NCBI GenBank assembly: GCA_037128595.1
Contig: JBAXWB010000026.1
Location: forward strand, 16,396 to 80,395
Direction: 5' to 3'
Length of the DNA stretch: 64,000 bases
From: a bacterium
GTDB taxonomy: Bacteria > Verrucomicrobiota > Kiritimatiellia > CAIKKV01 > CAITUY01
A program made the translations under genes and the position numbers. Positions 15,712 through 23,589 of this stretch are shown here, piece by piece; position 1 is the stretch's first letter; each line of letters opens with the position of its first letter. Below the pieces are notes generated by a model. The model had not been told where the DNA came from. It ran no database searches and was given only the letters and a program-made list of their open reading frames with translations.

Positions 15712-18105
15712 ATGACCGTTCCGACTAAACATCATTACGCCCCTACGCTTCTGGCCGCGGCCCTCCTGCTGGCCGTGGCGGTGGCCATCTATCCGTTTGA
15801 CTACGCTCTATCGGATTCAATCCGTGCGTTTTCACGGTCAGTAGGCAAAACCCATATCTTCCAGGAAGTGCTGAACCTGTTCCGTCCTTTCGGGAAGGGA
15901 GATGTCATTCTGGTAGTCGTCGCCGGACTGGGGATATGTGGTGCACGGAAACGGGCGACCCATATCATCCTTGCCCTCCTGATCATGTCGGTGCTTATCT
16001 GGCCGTTTAAATTGGGTGTGGGTCGTGAGCGGCCCGGCTTCAGGAACACGCATTCCTTCCCGAGTGGTGATGCGGCCACTGCGGCGGCATTTTGCATGCC
16101 GCTTGTCACCGCGTCCCCCTGGGGGGCGCCAATTGCGATCATCCTGAATGCCGGAGTCGGAACCGGTCGGGTGTATGACGGGCGTCATTATCCCAGCGAT
16201 GTGCTGGCGGGCATGGCGTTCGGCATCATTGCCAGCAGCCTGGCAGGGGGCATGCTTCGCCGCTGGCCGTGGAAACCCCGCCGCCGTTGGTTCCTGATTA
16301 TAGGCGGACTCATTCTGCTGTTTTCCGTTGTCAATCTGTCCTGGGCGCGGGCCACCCCATTCGTGCTGGATTTCCTCCGTGTCTGGGGGCCGCTCGGAGG
16401 CTTTCTGATGTTGGCCCGGTACGTCCCTATCTGGTTTCGCAACCAAAAAGAGATGTGGTATTCCGGACGAGGATTCCTGCTTCTCGGTTGCCTGGTTTTC
16501 ACCGTTTATCTTTCGCTCACGACTGCCTCTTCCCTCTGGGATCGTGACGAACCGCGCTTCTCTCGGGCAACCGTGGAAATGGTGGAGTCGGGAAACTATC
16601 TTTACCCGACGTTTAATGCTCAGCTCCGTCCGGATAAGCCCATCCTGATATATTGGCTCATGTCCATTCCGGTGCGGGTCCTGGGCGTTTCCGAACTGTC
16701 CTGCCGCATGGTGGCGCCGGTGGCCACCCTGCTGACGGCCCTTCTGACGTACTGGCTGGCCTGCCGTCTTTTTGACCGGAAGATCGCCTTCTGGGCGGGG
16801 CTGATCCTGATGCTCACCCCATTGATGACGGTCAGTGGCACCGCGGCCACCACGGATGCGCTATTGCTTCTCTGTATCACGGGTTCCCTCACGGCGTTCA
16901 TGCTCTCCTGGCTCAAGGGTTTCCGGTTGTGGCATCTGGTGCTCCTCAGCCTTGCGCTGGGTGGGGCTATGCTGACCAAAGGTCCGGTCGGGCTTGTCAT
17001 TCCCCTGCTGGTCATTGCCGCCGTCCTGATTTTCGCCGGGGGCGGAGCCCTGAAGGCATGGCGTTATGCCGGCTGGCTGGTGTTGGCGGTCATAACCTCA
17101 ACCCTGCTTTTCCTTGCATGGGGACTTCCCGCAAATGCGGCGACCCAGGGCGAGTTCCTGAGACTCGGCATAGGGAAGCATGTAGTGAACCGTTCTTTGA
17201 CTGCCATGGAAAGCCATGGGGGAAAATCCTTCGCCTTTTATTTCTATTACCTCCCCGTCGTGGTGCTGACATTTTTCCCCTGGATCCTTTATCTCCCACG
17301 GATTTTCGACCGCCTGGGCTCCTCTCCGGAGCAAGGCCATAGCCGACGCCGGGTTCTTTTTTGCTGGGCGGGGCCGGTCATCATCCTCATGAGTGTGGTG
17401 GCGACTAAACTTCCTCACTATATTCTTCCCGCCTGGCCGGCGCTGGCCATGGCCGCCGCATGGGGCCTCGCCCAGGCAGCCCGGACAGGGCGACAGGGAA
17501 ATGGTTCTGTCGCCGCCAGAATAGGACTCGGCCTTTTCCTGACGATAGGCTCCATCCTGGGCCTGGGTTTGATGGTCGCCCCCTGGGTCCTGGCCAACAT
17601 TCCTCTATTTGGCGTTCGGGTCCCCGCCACGATACTGGGGGGAGTCTTTTTAGCCATGACCGCCCTGGCCTGGCATTATTACCGGAGCGCCTTGCATGAC
17701 CGCGTGGCAGGGATTCTCGGGGCGGGTATGCTCGTGATCCTGGCTTCCGCCAGTTTCTTCCTGCTGCCCGCCATCGAGCGATTAAAACTGTCGCCCAAAA
17801 TAGCGGATGTCATTCAACATAACAGTGCCGCCTCGATGCCGGTCGCCACCTGCGGCTATGGTGAACCCAGCCTAAACTTTTACCTGGGCCGCGGCCCGAT
17901 TACGCCCATTGAAGGCCCTGATCTCGCCCGATGGGCCGGAGCATCAGGCAAAGGCATTTTAGTAGTGACCGAGTCCCGGCTTTTTCCCAATATTGAGGCC
18001 TTTCGCTCGGCCCGAATCCAAACGCTGGATATCATTTCCGGCTTTAACTACTCTCAAGGGAAGCAAGTTCGAATTCACATCCTTTACAGGAATGACCAGC
18101 CATGA
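15712..18105 (+). CDS. Fusion of PAP2 lipid phosphatase and ArnT-like glycosyltransferase
   Basis: A 797-residue polytopic membrane protein. Residues 1-200 are a PAP2 phosphatase with the three signature motifs: K100 to RP107 (KLGVGRERP), PSGD at 117-120 and GRVYDGRHYPSD at 152-163. From about residue 245 the protein becomes an ArnT/PMT-type GT-C transferase: the periplasmic loop WDRDEPRFSRATVEMVESG with the catalytic acidic pair, then LRPDKPILIYWL and many membrane helices. ArnT enzymes move a sugar from undecaprenyl phosphate; PAP2 enzymes dephosphorylate undecaprenyl pyrophosphate or lipid phosphates. The fusion suggests coupled transfer and carrier recycling, an inference. The next gene overlaps by ATGA. 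Confidence 0.87.
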   Translation: MTVPTKHHYAPTLLAAALLLAVAVAIYPFDYALSDSIRAFSRSVGKTHIFQEVLNLFRPFGKGDVILVVVAGLGICGARKRATHIILALLIMSVLIWPFKLGVGRERPGFRNTHSFPSGDAATAAAFCMPLVTASPWGAPIAIILNAGVGTGRVYDGRHYPSDVLAGMAFGIIASSLAGGMLRRWPWKPRRRWFLIIGGLILLFSVVNLSWARATPFVLDFLRVWGPLGGFLMLARYVPIWFRNQKEMWYSGRGFLLLGCLVFTVYLSLTTASSLWDRDEPRFSRATVEMVESGNYLYPTFNAQLRPDKPILIYWLMSIPVRVLGVSELSCRMVAPVATLLTALLTYWLACRLFDRKIAFWAGLILMLTPLMTVSGTAATTDALLLLCITGSLTAFMLSWLKGFRLWHLVLLSLALGGAMLTKGPVGLVIPLLVIAAVLIFAGGGALKAWRYAGWLVLAVITSTLLFLAWGLPANAATQGEFLRLGIGKHVVNRSLTAMESHGGKSFAFYFYYLPVVVLTFFPWILYLPRIFDRLGSSPEQGHSRRRVLFCWAGPVIILMSVVATKLPHYILPAWPALAMAAAWGLAQAARTGRQGNGSVAARIGLGLFLTIGSILGLGLMVAPWVLANIPLFGVRVPATILGGVFLAMTALAWHYYRSALHDRVAGILGAGMLVILASASFFLLPAIERLKLSPKIADVIQHNSAASMPVATCGYGEPSLNFYLGRGPITPIEGPDLARWAGASGKGILVVTESRLFPNIEAFRSARIQTLDIISGFNYSQGKQVRIHILYRNDQP

Positions 18106-18938
18106 GCGAGGAACCAGGCGATCGGAATACTGACTTACCAGATATTGAGGGTAATACCCTGACCTCAGCGCCCGGCGCGGCAACTCCGGTTCCTGCCCCC
18201 CACGAGCCACTTCCCCCCGATGATGAGCCAGATCCCATTCCCGTCGAGTTGGAGATCGAAGCGGCGGAATCGGCAGGGAAATCCGAAAAGAAGATCCTCG
18301 TGATGGCGCTCGTGGTCATTGCCTGTATCGCGTTAATACATTTTACGCCGTTAAAGGCCCTTACCAGTGATGTCGCCTGGAAAGCGCATATCCACCAATT
18401 GGGGATCTGGGCCTCGTCCATCTACTTTGTCGTCAGTGTGATTTTAATCGCCATTGGCATCCCCCGCATGTTCCTGTGTTGGCTTGCCGGCGTTCTTTTC
18501 GGATTCACTACAGGGGTGATCATCGGCCAATTTTCGGCACTATTCGGATCTTATGCCACCTTCGTGTTTTCTCGTTGGGGTGGCCGGGAGTGGGTTCGGA
18601 AACGTATTGAAAATAGTCAGCGGCTCCGCGCCATGCTCAAGAAGCCATCGACCTTTACCATTTTCCTGGTGCGTCAATTGCCGATTGCCGGGATCGTTCC
18701 CAATCTGATTCTCGGGCTCACCCCCGTCAAGCACCGCTATTTCCTGCTGGGTTCATTTCTCGGGTACCTGCCAAGCTCCATTATGGTGGCCATTATCGGC
18801 AGTAGCTTCGGGAAAGGCTTTGACAAAGAAACCCTCCAGCACTCGGTCGCGCAGATTACCGCCGCCATGCTGGGGCTTGGAGCCATGTCACTGATTGTGT
18901 GGTACCTGAGGAAACGGATTATTTCAACCGCCAGGTAA
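18102..18938 (+). CDS. DedA/TVP38-type (VTT domain) membrane protein
   Basis: A 278-residue protein with an acidic, Pro-rich cytosolic N-terminus of about 60 residues, then five or six membrane segments. IGIPRMFLCWLAGVLFG, FSRWGGREWVRKRI and VRQLPIAGIVPNLILGLTPV match the VTT/SNARE-associated Golgi family, whose bacterial members (DedA, TVP38) include flippases of undecaprenyl phosphate or phospholipids. Its ATGA overlap with the PAP2-ArnT gene supports a joint role in polyprenyl-phosphate-linked envelope chemistry. Its 3' end overlaps the convergent LptG-like gene by 20 bp. Confidence 0.85.
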   Translation: MSEEPGDRNTDLPDIEGNTLTSAPGAATPVPAPHEPLPPDDEPDPIPVELEIEAAESAGKSEKKILVMALVVIACIALIHFTPLKALTSDVAWKAHIHQLGIWASSIYFVVSVILIAIGIPRMFLCWLAGVLFGFTTGVIIGQFSALFGSYATFVFSRWGGREWVRKRIENSQRLRAMLKKPSTFTIFLVRQLPIAGIVPNLILGLTPVKHRYFLLGSFLGYLPSSIMVAIIGSSFGKGFDKETLQHSVAQITAAMLGLGAMSLIVWYLRKRIISTAR

Positions 18939-20034
18939 GAATCCCGCCGATCGTGAGAAAGACGATATTGGGTAGCCACCCGGCCAGCCAGGGAGCGATA
19001 ATTTCCTGCTTCCCGAGAATGAGTCCGAACTGGACCAGGAAGTAGAATCCGAACAAGGCGGACAATCCGAAAACCACACTGCGCATCGCCGGTTGGCGCG
19101 CTCCGCCCGCCGTTGCGGGAAGCCCTAGCAACAGCAGGACCAGACAGGACCAGGGCATGGCTACCCGTCCATGAATATCTGTCAGACGCGAGGCGACCCA
19201 CTTGGCGGAAACATTGGGCCGGTTCTGTATAATACGGATCATTTCCAAAGTAGAGAGATAGTCAGAGTCTTTCATCTCATTTACGAAATCTTCCGGTCGT
19301 TCCGAATAATCGGGCATTTCCAGCGGTCGGTCCAACATGGCGGAAGGCGGCCCGAGAGGATCGCCCTTTTCGTCAAATTCCTTTTTCTGGACCCCGTAAA
19401 ACCACCATGTGCCATCAAGCCACTCGGCCCGCTCCGCGGTGATTTCCGATTCAACCGTTCCATTGATCCGTTGTTGCGAGACCTTGACCCCGGTCAAAGG
19501 GCTCGGGGCCCGCTGATCAAAAGATTTGATCAACCATTGCCGTCGCGAGGGCCCGGTATGATAGACATAATCCCTGACAATAAAAGCAGAGTCCGGGGAG
19601 CGTTTGAGCACCTGTTTGGTATATTCCGCAATCCAGCGGGTGGCCACCGGTCCGACGGTTTCCTGAATGACGGCCCCGAAAAGGCTGGCACAAAGCCCCA
19701 CCCCCATGAGCGGAAGCATCAAGCGCCGCACACTCACCCCGCTGGCGCTCATGGCCGTCAGTTCATTGTGGCGGGCAAACTGGGTCATGGTGTAGAGGGT
19801 GGCCAACAACAGGGAAATGGGAAGCACCACGACGATGAAGGGATTATGCCCATTCACTTTGAACAGGAAGAGTCCATAATAGATCAGAATATCGGTGATC
19901 GGTGCCTTGGCGTCCAGAAAGTCCGAGAATCGATCGAACAGATCAAGGACAACATACAGCAGACTGAAGGCCACGGAACAGTACCCGAAGGGGATCAGGT
20001 ACTGCTTCAGCATATATTTATCAATTATCTTCAC
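18919..20034 (-). CDS. LptF/LptG-family lipopolysaccharide transport permease (YjgP/YjgQ)
   Basis: About 371 residues from a GTG at 20034 (VKIIDKYMLKQYLIPFGYCS), with GGGAGA upstream; this matches LptG/LptF N-termini, and the longer ORF back to 20133 runs into the upstream gene in another frame. An ATG at 20013 is a weaker option. Membrane segments occur near both ends, enclosing a large periplasmic beta-jellyroll region (about 130-270). RHNELTAMSASGVSVRRLMLP is the typical family segment. With LptB and its partner it would extract LPS from the inner membrane. No second permease or LptB gene lies nearby. Confidence 0.85.
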   Translation of the reverse strand: MKIIDKYMLKQYLIPFGYCSVAFSLLYVVLDLFDRFSDFLDAKAPITDILIYYGLFLFKVNGHNPFIVVVLPISLLLATLYTMTQFARHNELTAMSASGVSVRRLMLPLMGVGLCASLFGAVIQETVGPVATRWIAEYTKQVLKRSPDSAFIVRDYVYHTGPSRRQWLIKSFDQRAPSPLTGVKVSQQRINGTVESEITAERAEWLDGTWWFYGVQKKEFDEKGDPLGPPSAMLDRPLEMPDYSERPEDFVNEMKDSDYLSTLEMIRIIQNRPNVSAKWVASRLTDIHGRVAMPWSCLVLLLLGLPATAGGARQPAMRSVVFGLSALFGFYFLVQFGLILGKQEIIAPWLAGWLPNIVFLTIGGILTWRLK

Positions 20035-20038
20035 GCGA

Positions 20039-20629
20039 TTATGTCTCCCAACGGTCGGACCAGGCCAATGCGCGACGCAGGACGACTTCCTCGGTTTTAA
20101 CCCGGCCCCTGACTTTTTCAAGCCGGGTATCATAAGCGGCCATCACACGTTTGGCGTCCTGCCCCATTTCGGCTCCAGAAAATAATTCCCCATGCATGCC
20201 CCGGAAATCGAGGTGAAACTGGACCCCTCCTTCCGTGATGGAACCGCCTAAATCCTGATTGGTGAGAAGCAACCGGTTGGCGCTTTCCTCGTTGCGTCCG
20301 CATTGATCCAGATACCAGGTGGGAGACAAGGTCAAGGTATCAATCCGGAGAAACCGGAGAATGCGTTTTTCCGCCTCAAACAGCTCGCCGATGTCTTCAA
20401 GGGGAACGGAGAAAGCCCGGAGAATAATAATCGTACCCAGAAAATGCAGATACGCGGGAGAAAACCCCTCCGTCTCCTTCGGGGAATATAGCCCCAGCTT
20501 AATCTGGATATTCCGCAGGTAATGGGGCGAACGCCCCAGTCGCCGGCATAACTGGGAGAACGTCAGGCGCTCTGCATGAGATTCACTGCAGGGGCCTTCA
20601 AGGAGATCAAGACCTGTTACTTCCGGCAC
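20039..20629 (-). CDS. MerR-like HTH domain protein, function unknown
   Basis: A 196-residue protein from a GTG start; no in-frame ATG is usable without losing the HTH. Residues about 21-85 (LTFSQLCRRLGRSPHYLRNIQIKLGL, FLGTIIILRAFSVPLEDI) resemble a MerR winged-helix HTH. The C-terminal part shows LLLTNQDLGGSITEGGVQFHLDF and a helical tail. It overlaps the upstream cyclotransferase-like gene by 13 bp and ends 5 bp before the LptG-like start, so it is in the same operon. Its target is unknown. Confidence 0.6.
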   Translation of the reverse strand: MPEVTGLDLLEGPCSESHAERLTFSQLCRRLGRSPHYLRNIQIKLGLYSPKETEGFSPAYLHFLGTIIILRAFSVPLEDIGELFEAEKRILRFLRIDTLTLSPTWYLDQCGRNEESANRLLLTNQDLGGSITEGGVQFHLDFRGMHGELFSGAEMGQDAKRVMAAYDTRLEKVRGRVKTEEVVLRRALAWSDRWET

Positions 20630-21015
20630 GATGCCAACGCTTTCTTTAAATGGGTTTCCCGGAAATGATCTTCATCCCACTCCGTACCGGTTAACAGCGA
20701 TTTCCGGGTCAGCTTTAAACAGTAGGCGTCGGCGTCCAACCACTCCCCGCCCTCCCCTTCGATCGAAACCTCTTCCCTCGTGAAACGTTTCCCCTGATAG
20801 GCATCCAGCCGGGCTAAGGACTCCTCATCCACATCCAGATAGACCACCCCATCGACCACTCTGTCAGGGAAAGGGATCATGGCCGATTGTCCTTCATCCT
20901 TGATCAAAAACTGGGCGTATCCATGCAATTGTCCGAATTTAGCCGGATAGGATTGACCGGTCAAGGCCTTGACCAAGTCCCTGAACATCAATGGTCCTGA
21001 GACAAATAGATTCAT
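20617..21015 (-). CDS. Gamma-glutamylcyclotransferase (AIG2)-like protein
   Basis: A 132-residue protein with the AIG2/GGCT fold pattern: MNLFVSGPLMFRDLVKALTG at the start (the usual YGTLM-type substrate loop reads SGPLM here), GYAQFLIKDEG, DGVVYLDVDEESLARLDAYQG and AYCLKL. The EESLARLDAYQG segment is the conserved acidic and aromatic stretch of the family. Its substrate is unknown; many homologues act on gamma-glutamyl compounds. The start overlaps the kinase stop (ATGA), so it is cotranslated with the kinase. Confidence 0.75.
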   Translation of the reverse strand: MNLFVSGPLMFRDLVKALTGQSYPAKFGQLHGYAQFLIKDEGQSAMIPFPDRVVDGVVYLDVDEESLARLDAYQGKRFTREEVSIEGEGGEWLDADAYCLKLTRKSLLTGTEWDEDHFRETHLKKALASCRK

Positions 21016-22076
21016 GAGATCAACGGCCTGATCACTTGTTCGAAAGCGGCGTAGAATTCAGCGGGGGTGTTATATCGGGCATTCATATCACGTGACAGCC
21101 CCCACTGGATCACCTGCGCCACCTCCGCCGGGAGAGATTCAATACCAACCGGGTCCTGGTCATACATATGTTTCAACCGGGCGGTCTCGGGAAAGGCGCG
21201 TCGTCCTGTCAGCAACTCGCACACAACCGCAGCCAAAGAAAACACATCCGTTCTTGCATCCACGGGCAGGCCATGCAACTGCTCCGGACTCAAATAGCCC
21301 GGCGAGCCTTCGATATAATCGCTCTGATCCTGTCCACGCGACATCTTGATCGCCAACCCGAAATCCAAAAGCTTGAGCGACATCTGTTGATTAATCATGA
21401 TGTTTTCAGGCTTGATATCACGATGTAACACACCCTGTTCATGAGCATACGTCAGTGCCCCGGTGCACGAATGGGTGATATCCAAAACCGTATGGAGCGA
21501 AAGAGCCCCCATCTGCTCAATAATCTCGCGCAACGTCTGCCCATCAACATACTCCATGACAATAAACAGTTGCCCCTTCTCGCTTTCGATATTGTGAAGG
21601 CGGACAATATGCTCGTGCGACAACTTCATCGTGACGGCGGCTTCCGCCTTGATCTGGTTTAGCGCCTCCTGATTCTGTGACGAGGCGGGCTTTAACAGCT
21701 TGATCGCTACATCCATTTTCAACATCTTGTCCAGGGCCTTGAAAACGGTGCCAAATCCCCCTTCATGGATGACTTTGATGATCTCATAGCGAGTGCTGGA
21801 AAAGGGCAAACTGTTCAGGGCTTTATTTTTGTCCTTTTTTGGGGGGAACAGCTTCAGATTCTTTTGTTGCGGAACAAGGGGCGCGCCCACCCCCTTTGCC
21901 GCAGTTTTCGGAACAATTCGGGTCTGCGGTTTGGGTACAATCCGGGTCATCGAGACGGGCCCGGGCTTGGGCGTAACTTGACGGGAAGAAAGCGACACGA
22001 TCCGGAATGCCGGTTTTGTCTTATTTAGAGCCGTTGCCCCCGGCACACCTTTCAATTTTATAGGAATATCAGTCAT
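21012..22076 (-). CDS. Cytosolic Hanks-type serine/threonine protein kinase
   Basis: A 354-residue protein. The first 95 residues are basic and Pro-rich, with a repeated TRIVPKP motif. The kinase domain (about 97-345) has all key elements: EGGFGTV P-loop, VAIK with the ATP-binding Lys at 126, HRDIKPENIMIN catalytic loop, DFGLA metal motif, SPGYLSPEQ and DVFSLAAVVCELLTG. No transmembrane segment or PASTA domain is visible, so it is likely soluble. It opens an operon with a cyclotransferase-like gene, a MerR-like gene and an LptG-like permease, any of which might be a substrate; that is speculation. Confidence 0.92.
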   Translation of the reverse strand: MTDIPIKLKGVPGATALNKTKPAFRIVSLSSRQVTPKPGPVSMTRIVPKPQTRIVPKTAAKGVGAPLVPQQKNLKLFPPKKDKNKALNSLPFSSTRYEIIKVIHEGGFGTVFKALDKMLKMDVAIKLLKPASSQNQEALNQIKAEAAVTMKLSHEHIVRLHNIESEKGQLFIVMEYVDGQTLREIIEQMGALSLHTVLDITHSCTGALTYAHEQGVLHRDIKPENIMINQQMSLKLLDFGLAIKMSRGQDQSDYIEGSPGYLSPEQLHGLPVDARTDVFSLAAVVCELLTGRRAFPETARLKHMYDQDPVGIESLPAEVAQVIQWGLSRDMNARYNTPAEFYAAFEQVIRPLIS

Positions 22077-22161
22077 TCAGAAGTCTTTCCAAAACAAGGG
22101 GCGATCATACAGGCAAAAACAGGAAAAGCAAAAAAAATAGGAACAAAAAATCACCAAGCTC

Positions 22162-22629
22162 GTGTATAGTTTCCCGATGACTTGGCTGGTTCAGATCAAA
22201 AAATATGCCACCGTGGGAATTGGCAGTGCCATTACGGATTTATCCATTTATGGCTCACTAGTCCATTTTGCAGGATTCTCCCCGGAAGCCGCCAACCTCA
22301 TCAGCCGTCCGTGCGGGGGGCTGGTCAGCTTCACTTTTAATAAAATCTGGACATTTGACCGGAGCACGATTTCAGGGACCCACCGTGAGTTCATCCGTTT
22401 TGGCATTGTCTGGGTCGCTTCGTACTGCGCATCCATTCTGCTGGTCTGGTTATTTCATCAGTTTTTCATCCGGAACCCGGGCCTGCCGGCGGGCTTGTCG
22501 GAGATCGTTCAGCATCTTTCCGGTTATACCCTTAACCTGGAAACCGTGTTGCCAAAGCTTTTCGCGGAAGGCTTAGTGTGTACTGGTATTTTCCTGAGCC
22601 ACCGGTTTTGGACCTTCAGACAGCACTAA
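22162..22629 (+). CDS. GtrA-family membrane protein
   Basis: A 155-residue protein with four predicted membrane segments. VQIKKYATVGIGSAITDLSIYGSL, LISRPCGGLVSFTFNKIWTF and the final FLSHRFWTFRQH are typical GtrA positions. GtrA proteins are thought to flip polyprenyl-phosphate sugars during polysaccharide glycosylation. The start could be the second ATG at 22177. The gene is divergent from the kinase and converges on the next gene with a 57-bp overlap. Confidence 0.85.
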   Translation: MYSFPMTWLVQIKKYATVGIGSAITDLSIYGSLVHFAGFSPEAANLISRPCGGLVSFTFNKIWTFDRSTISGTHREFIRFGIVWVASYCASILLVWLFHQFFIRNPGLPAGLSEIVQHLSGYTLNLETVLPKLFAEGLVCTGIFLSHRFWTFRQH

Positions 22630-23589
22630 CGCTAGATTGGCGACCGGCTCACCCCCCATGTGAATGGCCGTCATCGTGGTCCGAACACTACCAAGGCCCA
22701 ACTCATAATCCATTACCAGGGGAACAATAGATTCAATCGGGGCCTCCCGCGCCGCCTTGATAAGCCCCTCATCCTTGCACAGGGCTGCCAGCGTCTTGAA
22801 GTCCATACTCCAGGCATGAAATTCCCTCGGCTTGACGGAGCTGCCGGGCTCAGCCTCCGGAATAATGCAGGTGGTCTCAAAACGTTGTCGCCCAAAACAG
22901 GCCGGACTGCGATCCGGTTTTGTAACGATCCTTAACGCCACCACTTTCCCATCCAGGTTAGCCACGATCCGGCCCTTCCCGGAATCCGCGTCCCCTTCCC
23001 CTCGTTGCCGCGCCACAAGGAAATCCATCACCGGCTTAATCCGCTGGCTTAAATCAAACAAGGCTTCCGGATTCGCCAGATTGGTTGAGGTCAACCCTGT
23101 CTGCAGGTTGCGGGTGGAATAGGCCATATGTCCTGCCTGCGCATCGTAGACGGAAACAATCAGGGCCTCCTTTTTACGTCCAAGTAGAGGGTGCAGGTAC
23201 TCGTCGGTATATTTCGCAAATACCAGGGCTTTCATCTCCGGCAAGGTCATAACGGCAATGATCCGGTCGTGAATGGACACGCGATTGCGCTCACCGACCT
23301 TCCCGCTATCCGGAGAATTGACCTGCATATCGAGAAACAGGGCGGGTATGCGTTCCCCCGTCACCCGATGACGCCATGTTCCGATCGTCGTGGTCGCCAG
23401 GATTTTTCCGACACGGGCGAGTTCCAGATGCAGGAACCGGTAGCCCACATCATACTCCATACATATAGGGGTTTCCATGGGTGTGAAACGGGCGTCAATA
23501 TCCGCTAACGGCTTCTCTCCGGCCTTCGCCGTGATGGCCAGCAGCCATAGCAGGCCGGCCGTCACCAGTAACATTTTGTTACCCGTCAT
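22573..23589 (-). CDS. Secreted protein of unknown function (possible DUF3108-like)
   Basis: About 338 residues from ATG 23589, which overlaps the RNase R stop (TGATG) and has GGAGGAG about ten bases upstream. A signal peptide is clear (MLLVTAGLLWLLAITAKAG). The mature part is beta-rich with ICMEYDVGYRFLHLELARVGK, RIPALFLDMQV and TTTIGTWRH, faintly like DUF3108-type envelope proteins, but no catalytic motif is recognised. It follows rnr closely, so it is probably cotranscribed. Its 3' end overlaps gtrA antisense by 57 bp. Confidence 0.6.
   Translation of the reverse strand: MTGNKMLLVTAGLLWLLAITAKAGEKPLADIDARFTPMETPICMEYDVGYRFLHLELARVGKILATTTIGTWRHRVTGERIPALFLDMQVNSPDSGKVGERNRVSIHDRIIAVMTLPEMKALVFAKYTDEYLHPLLGRKKEALIVSVYDAQAGHMAYSTRNLQTGLTSTNLANPEALFDLSQRIKPVMDFLVARQRGEGDADSGKGRIVANLDGKVVALRIVTKPDRSPACFGRQRFETTCIIPEAEPGSSVKPREFHAWSMDFKTLAALCKDEGLIKAAREAPIESIVPLVMDYELGLGSVRTTMTAIHMGGEPVANLALVLSEGPKPVAQENTSTH

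Noticed and set aside
19171..20100. Plus-strand frame of 309 residues over the LptG-like gene
   Set aside because: It is antisense to a clear permease with membrane segments; its own composition is full of His, Arg and Pro and shows no domain.
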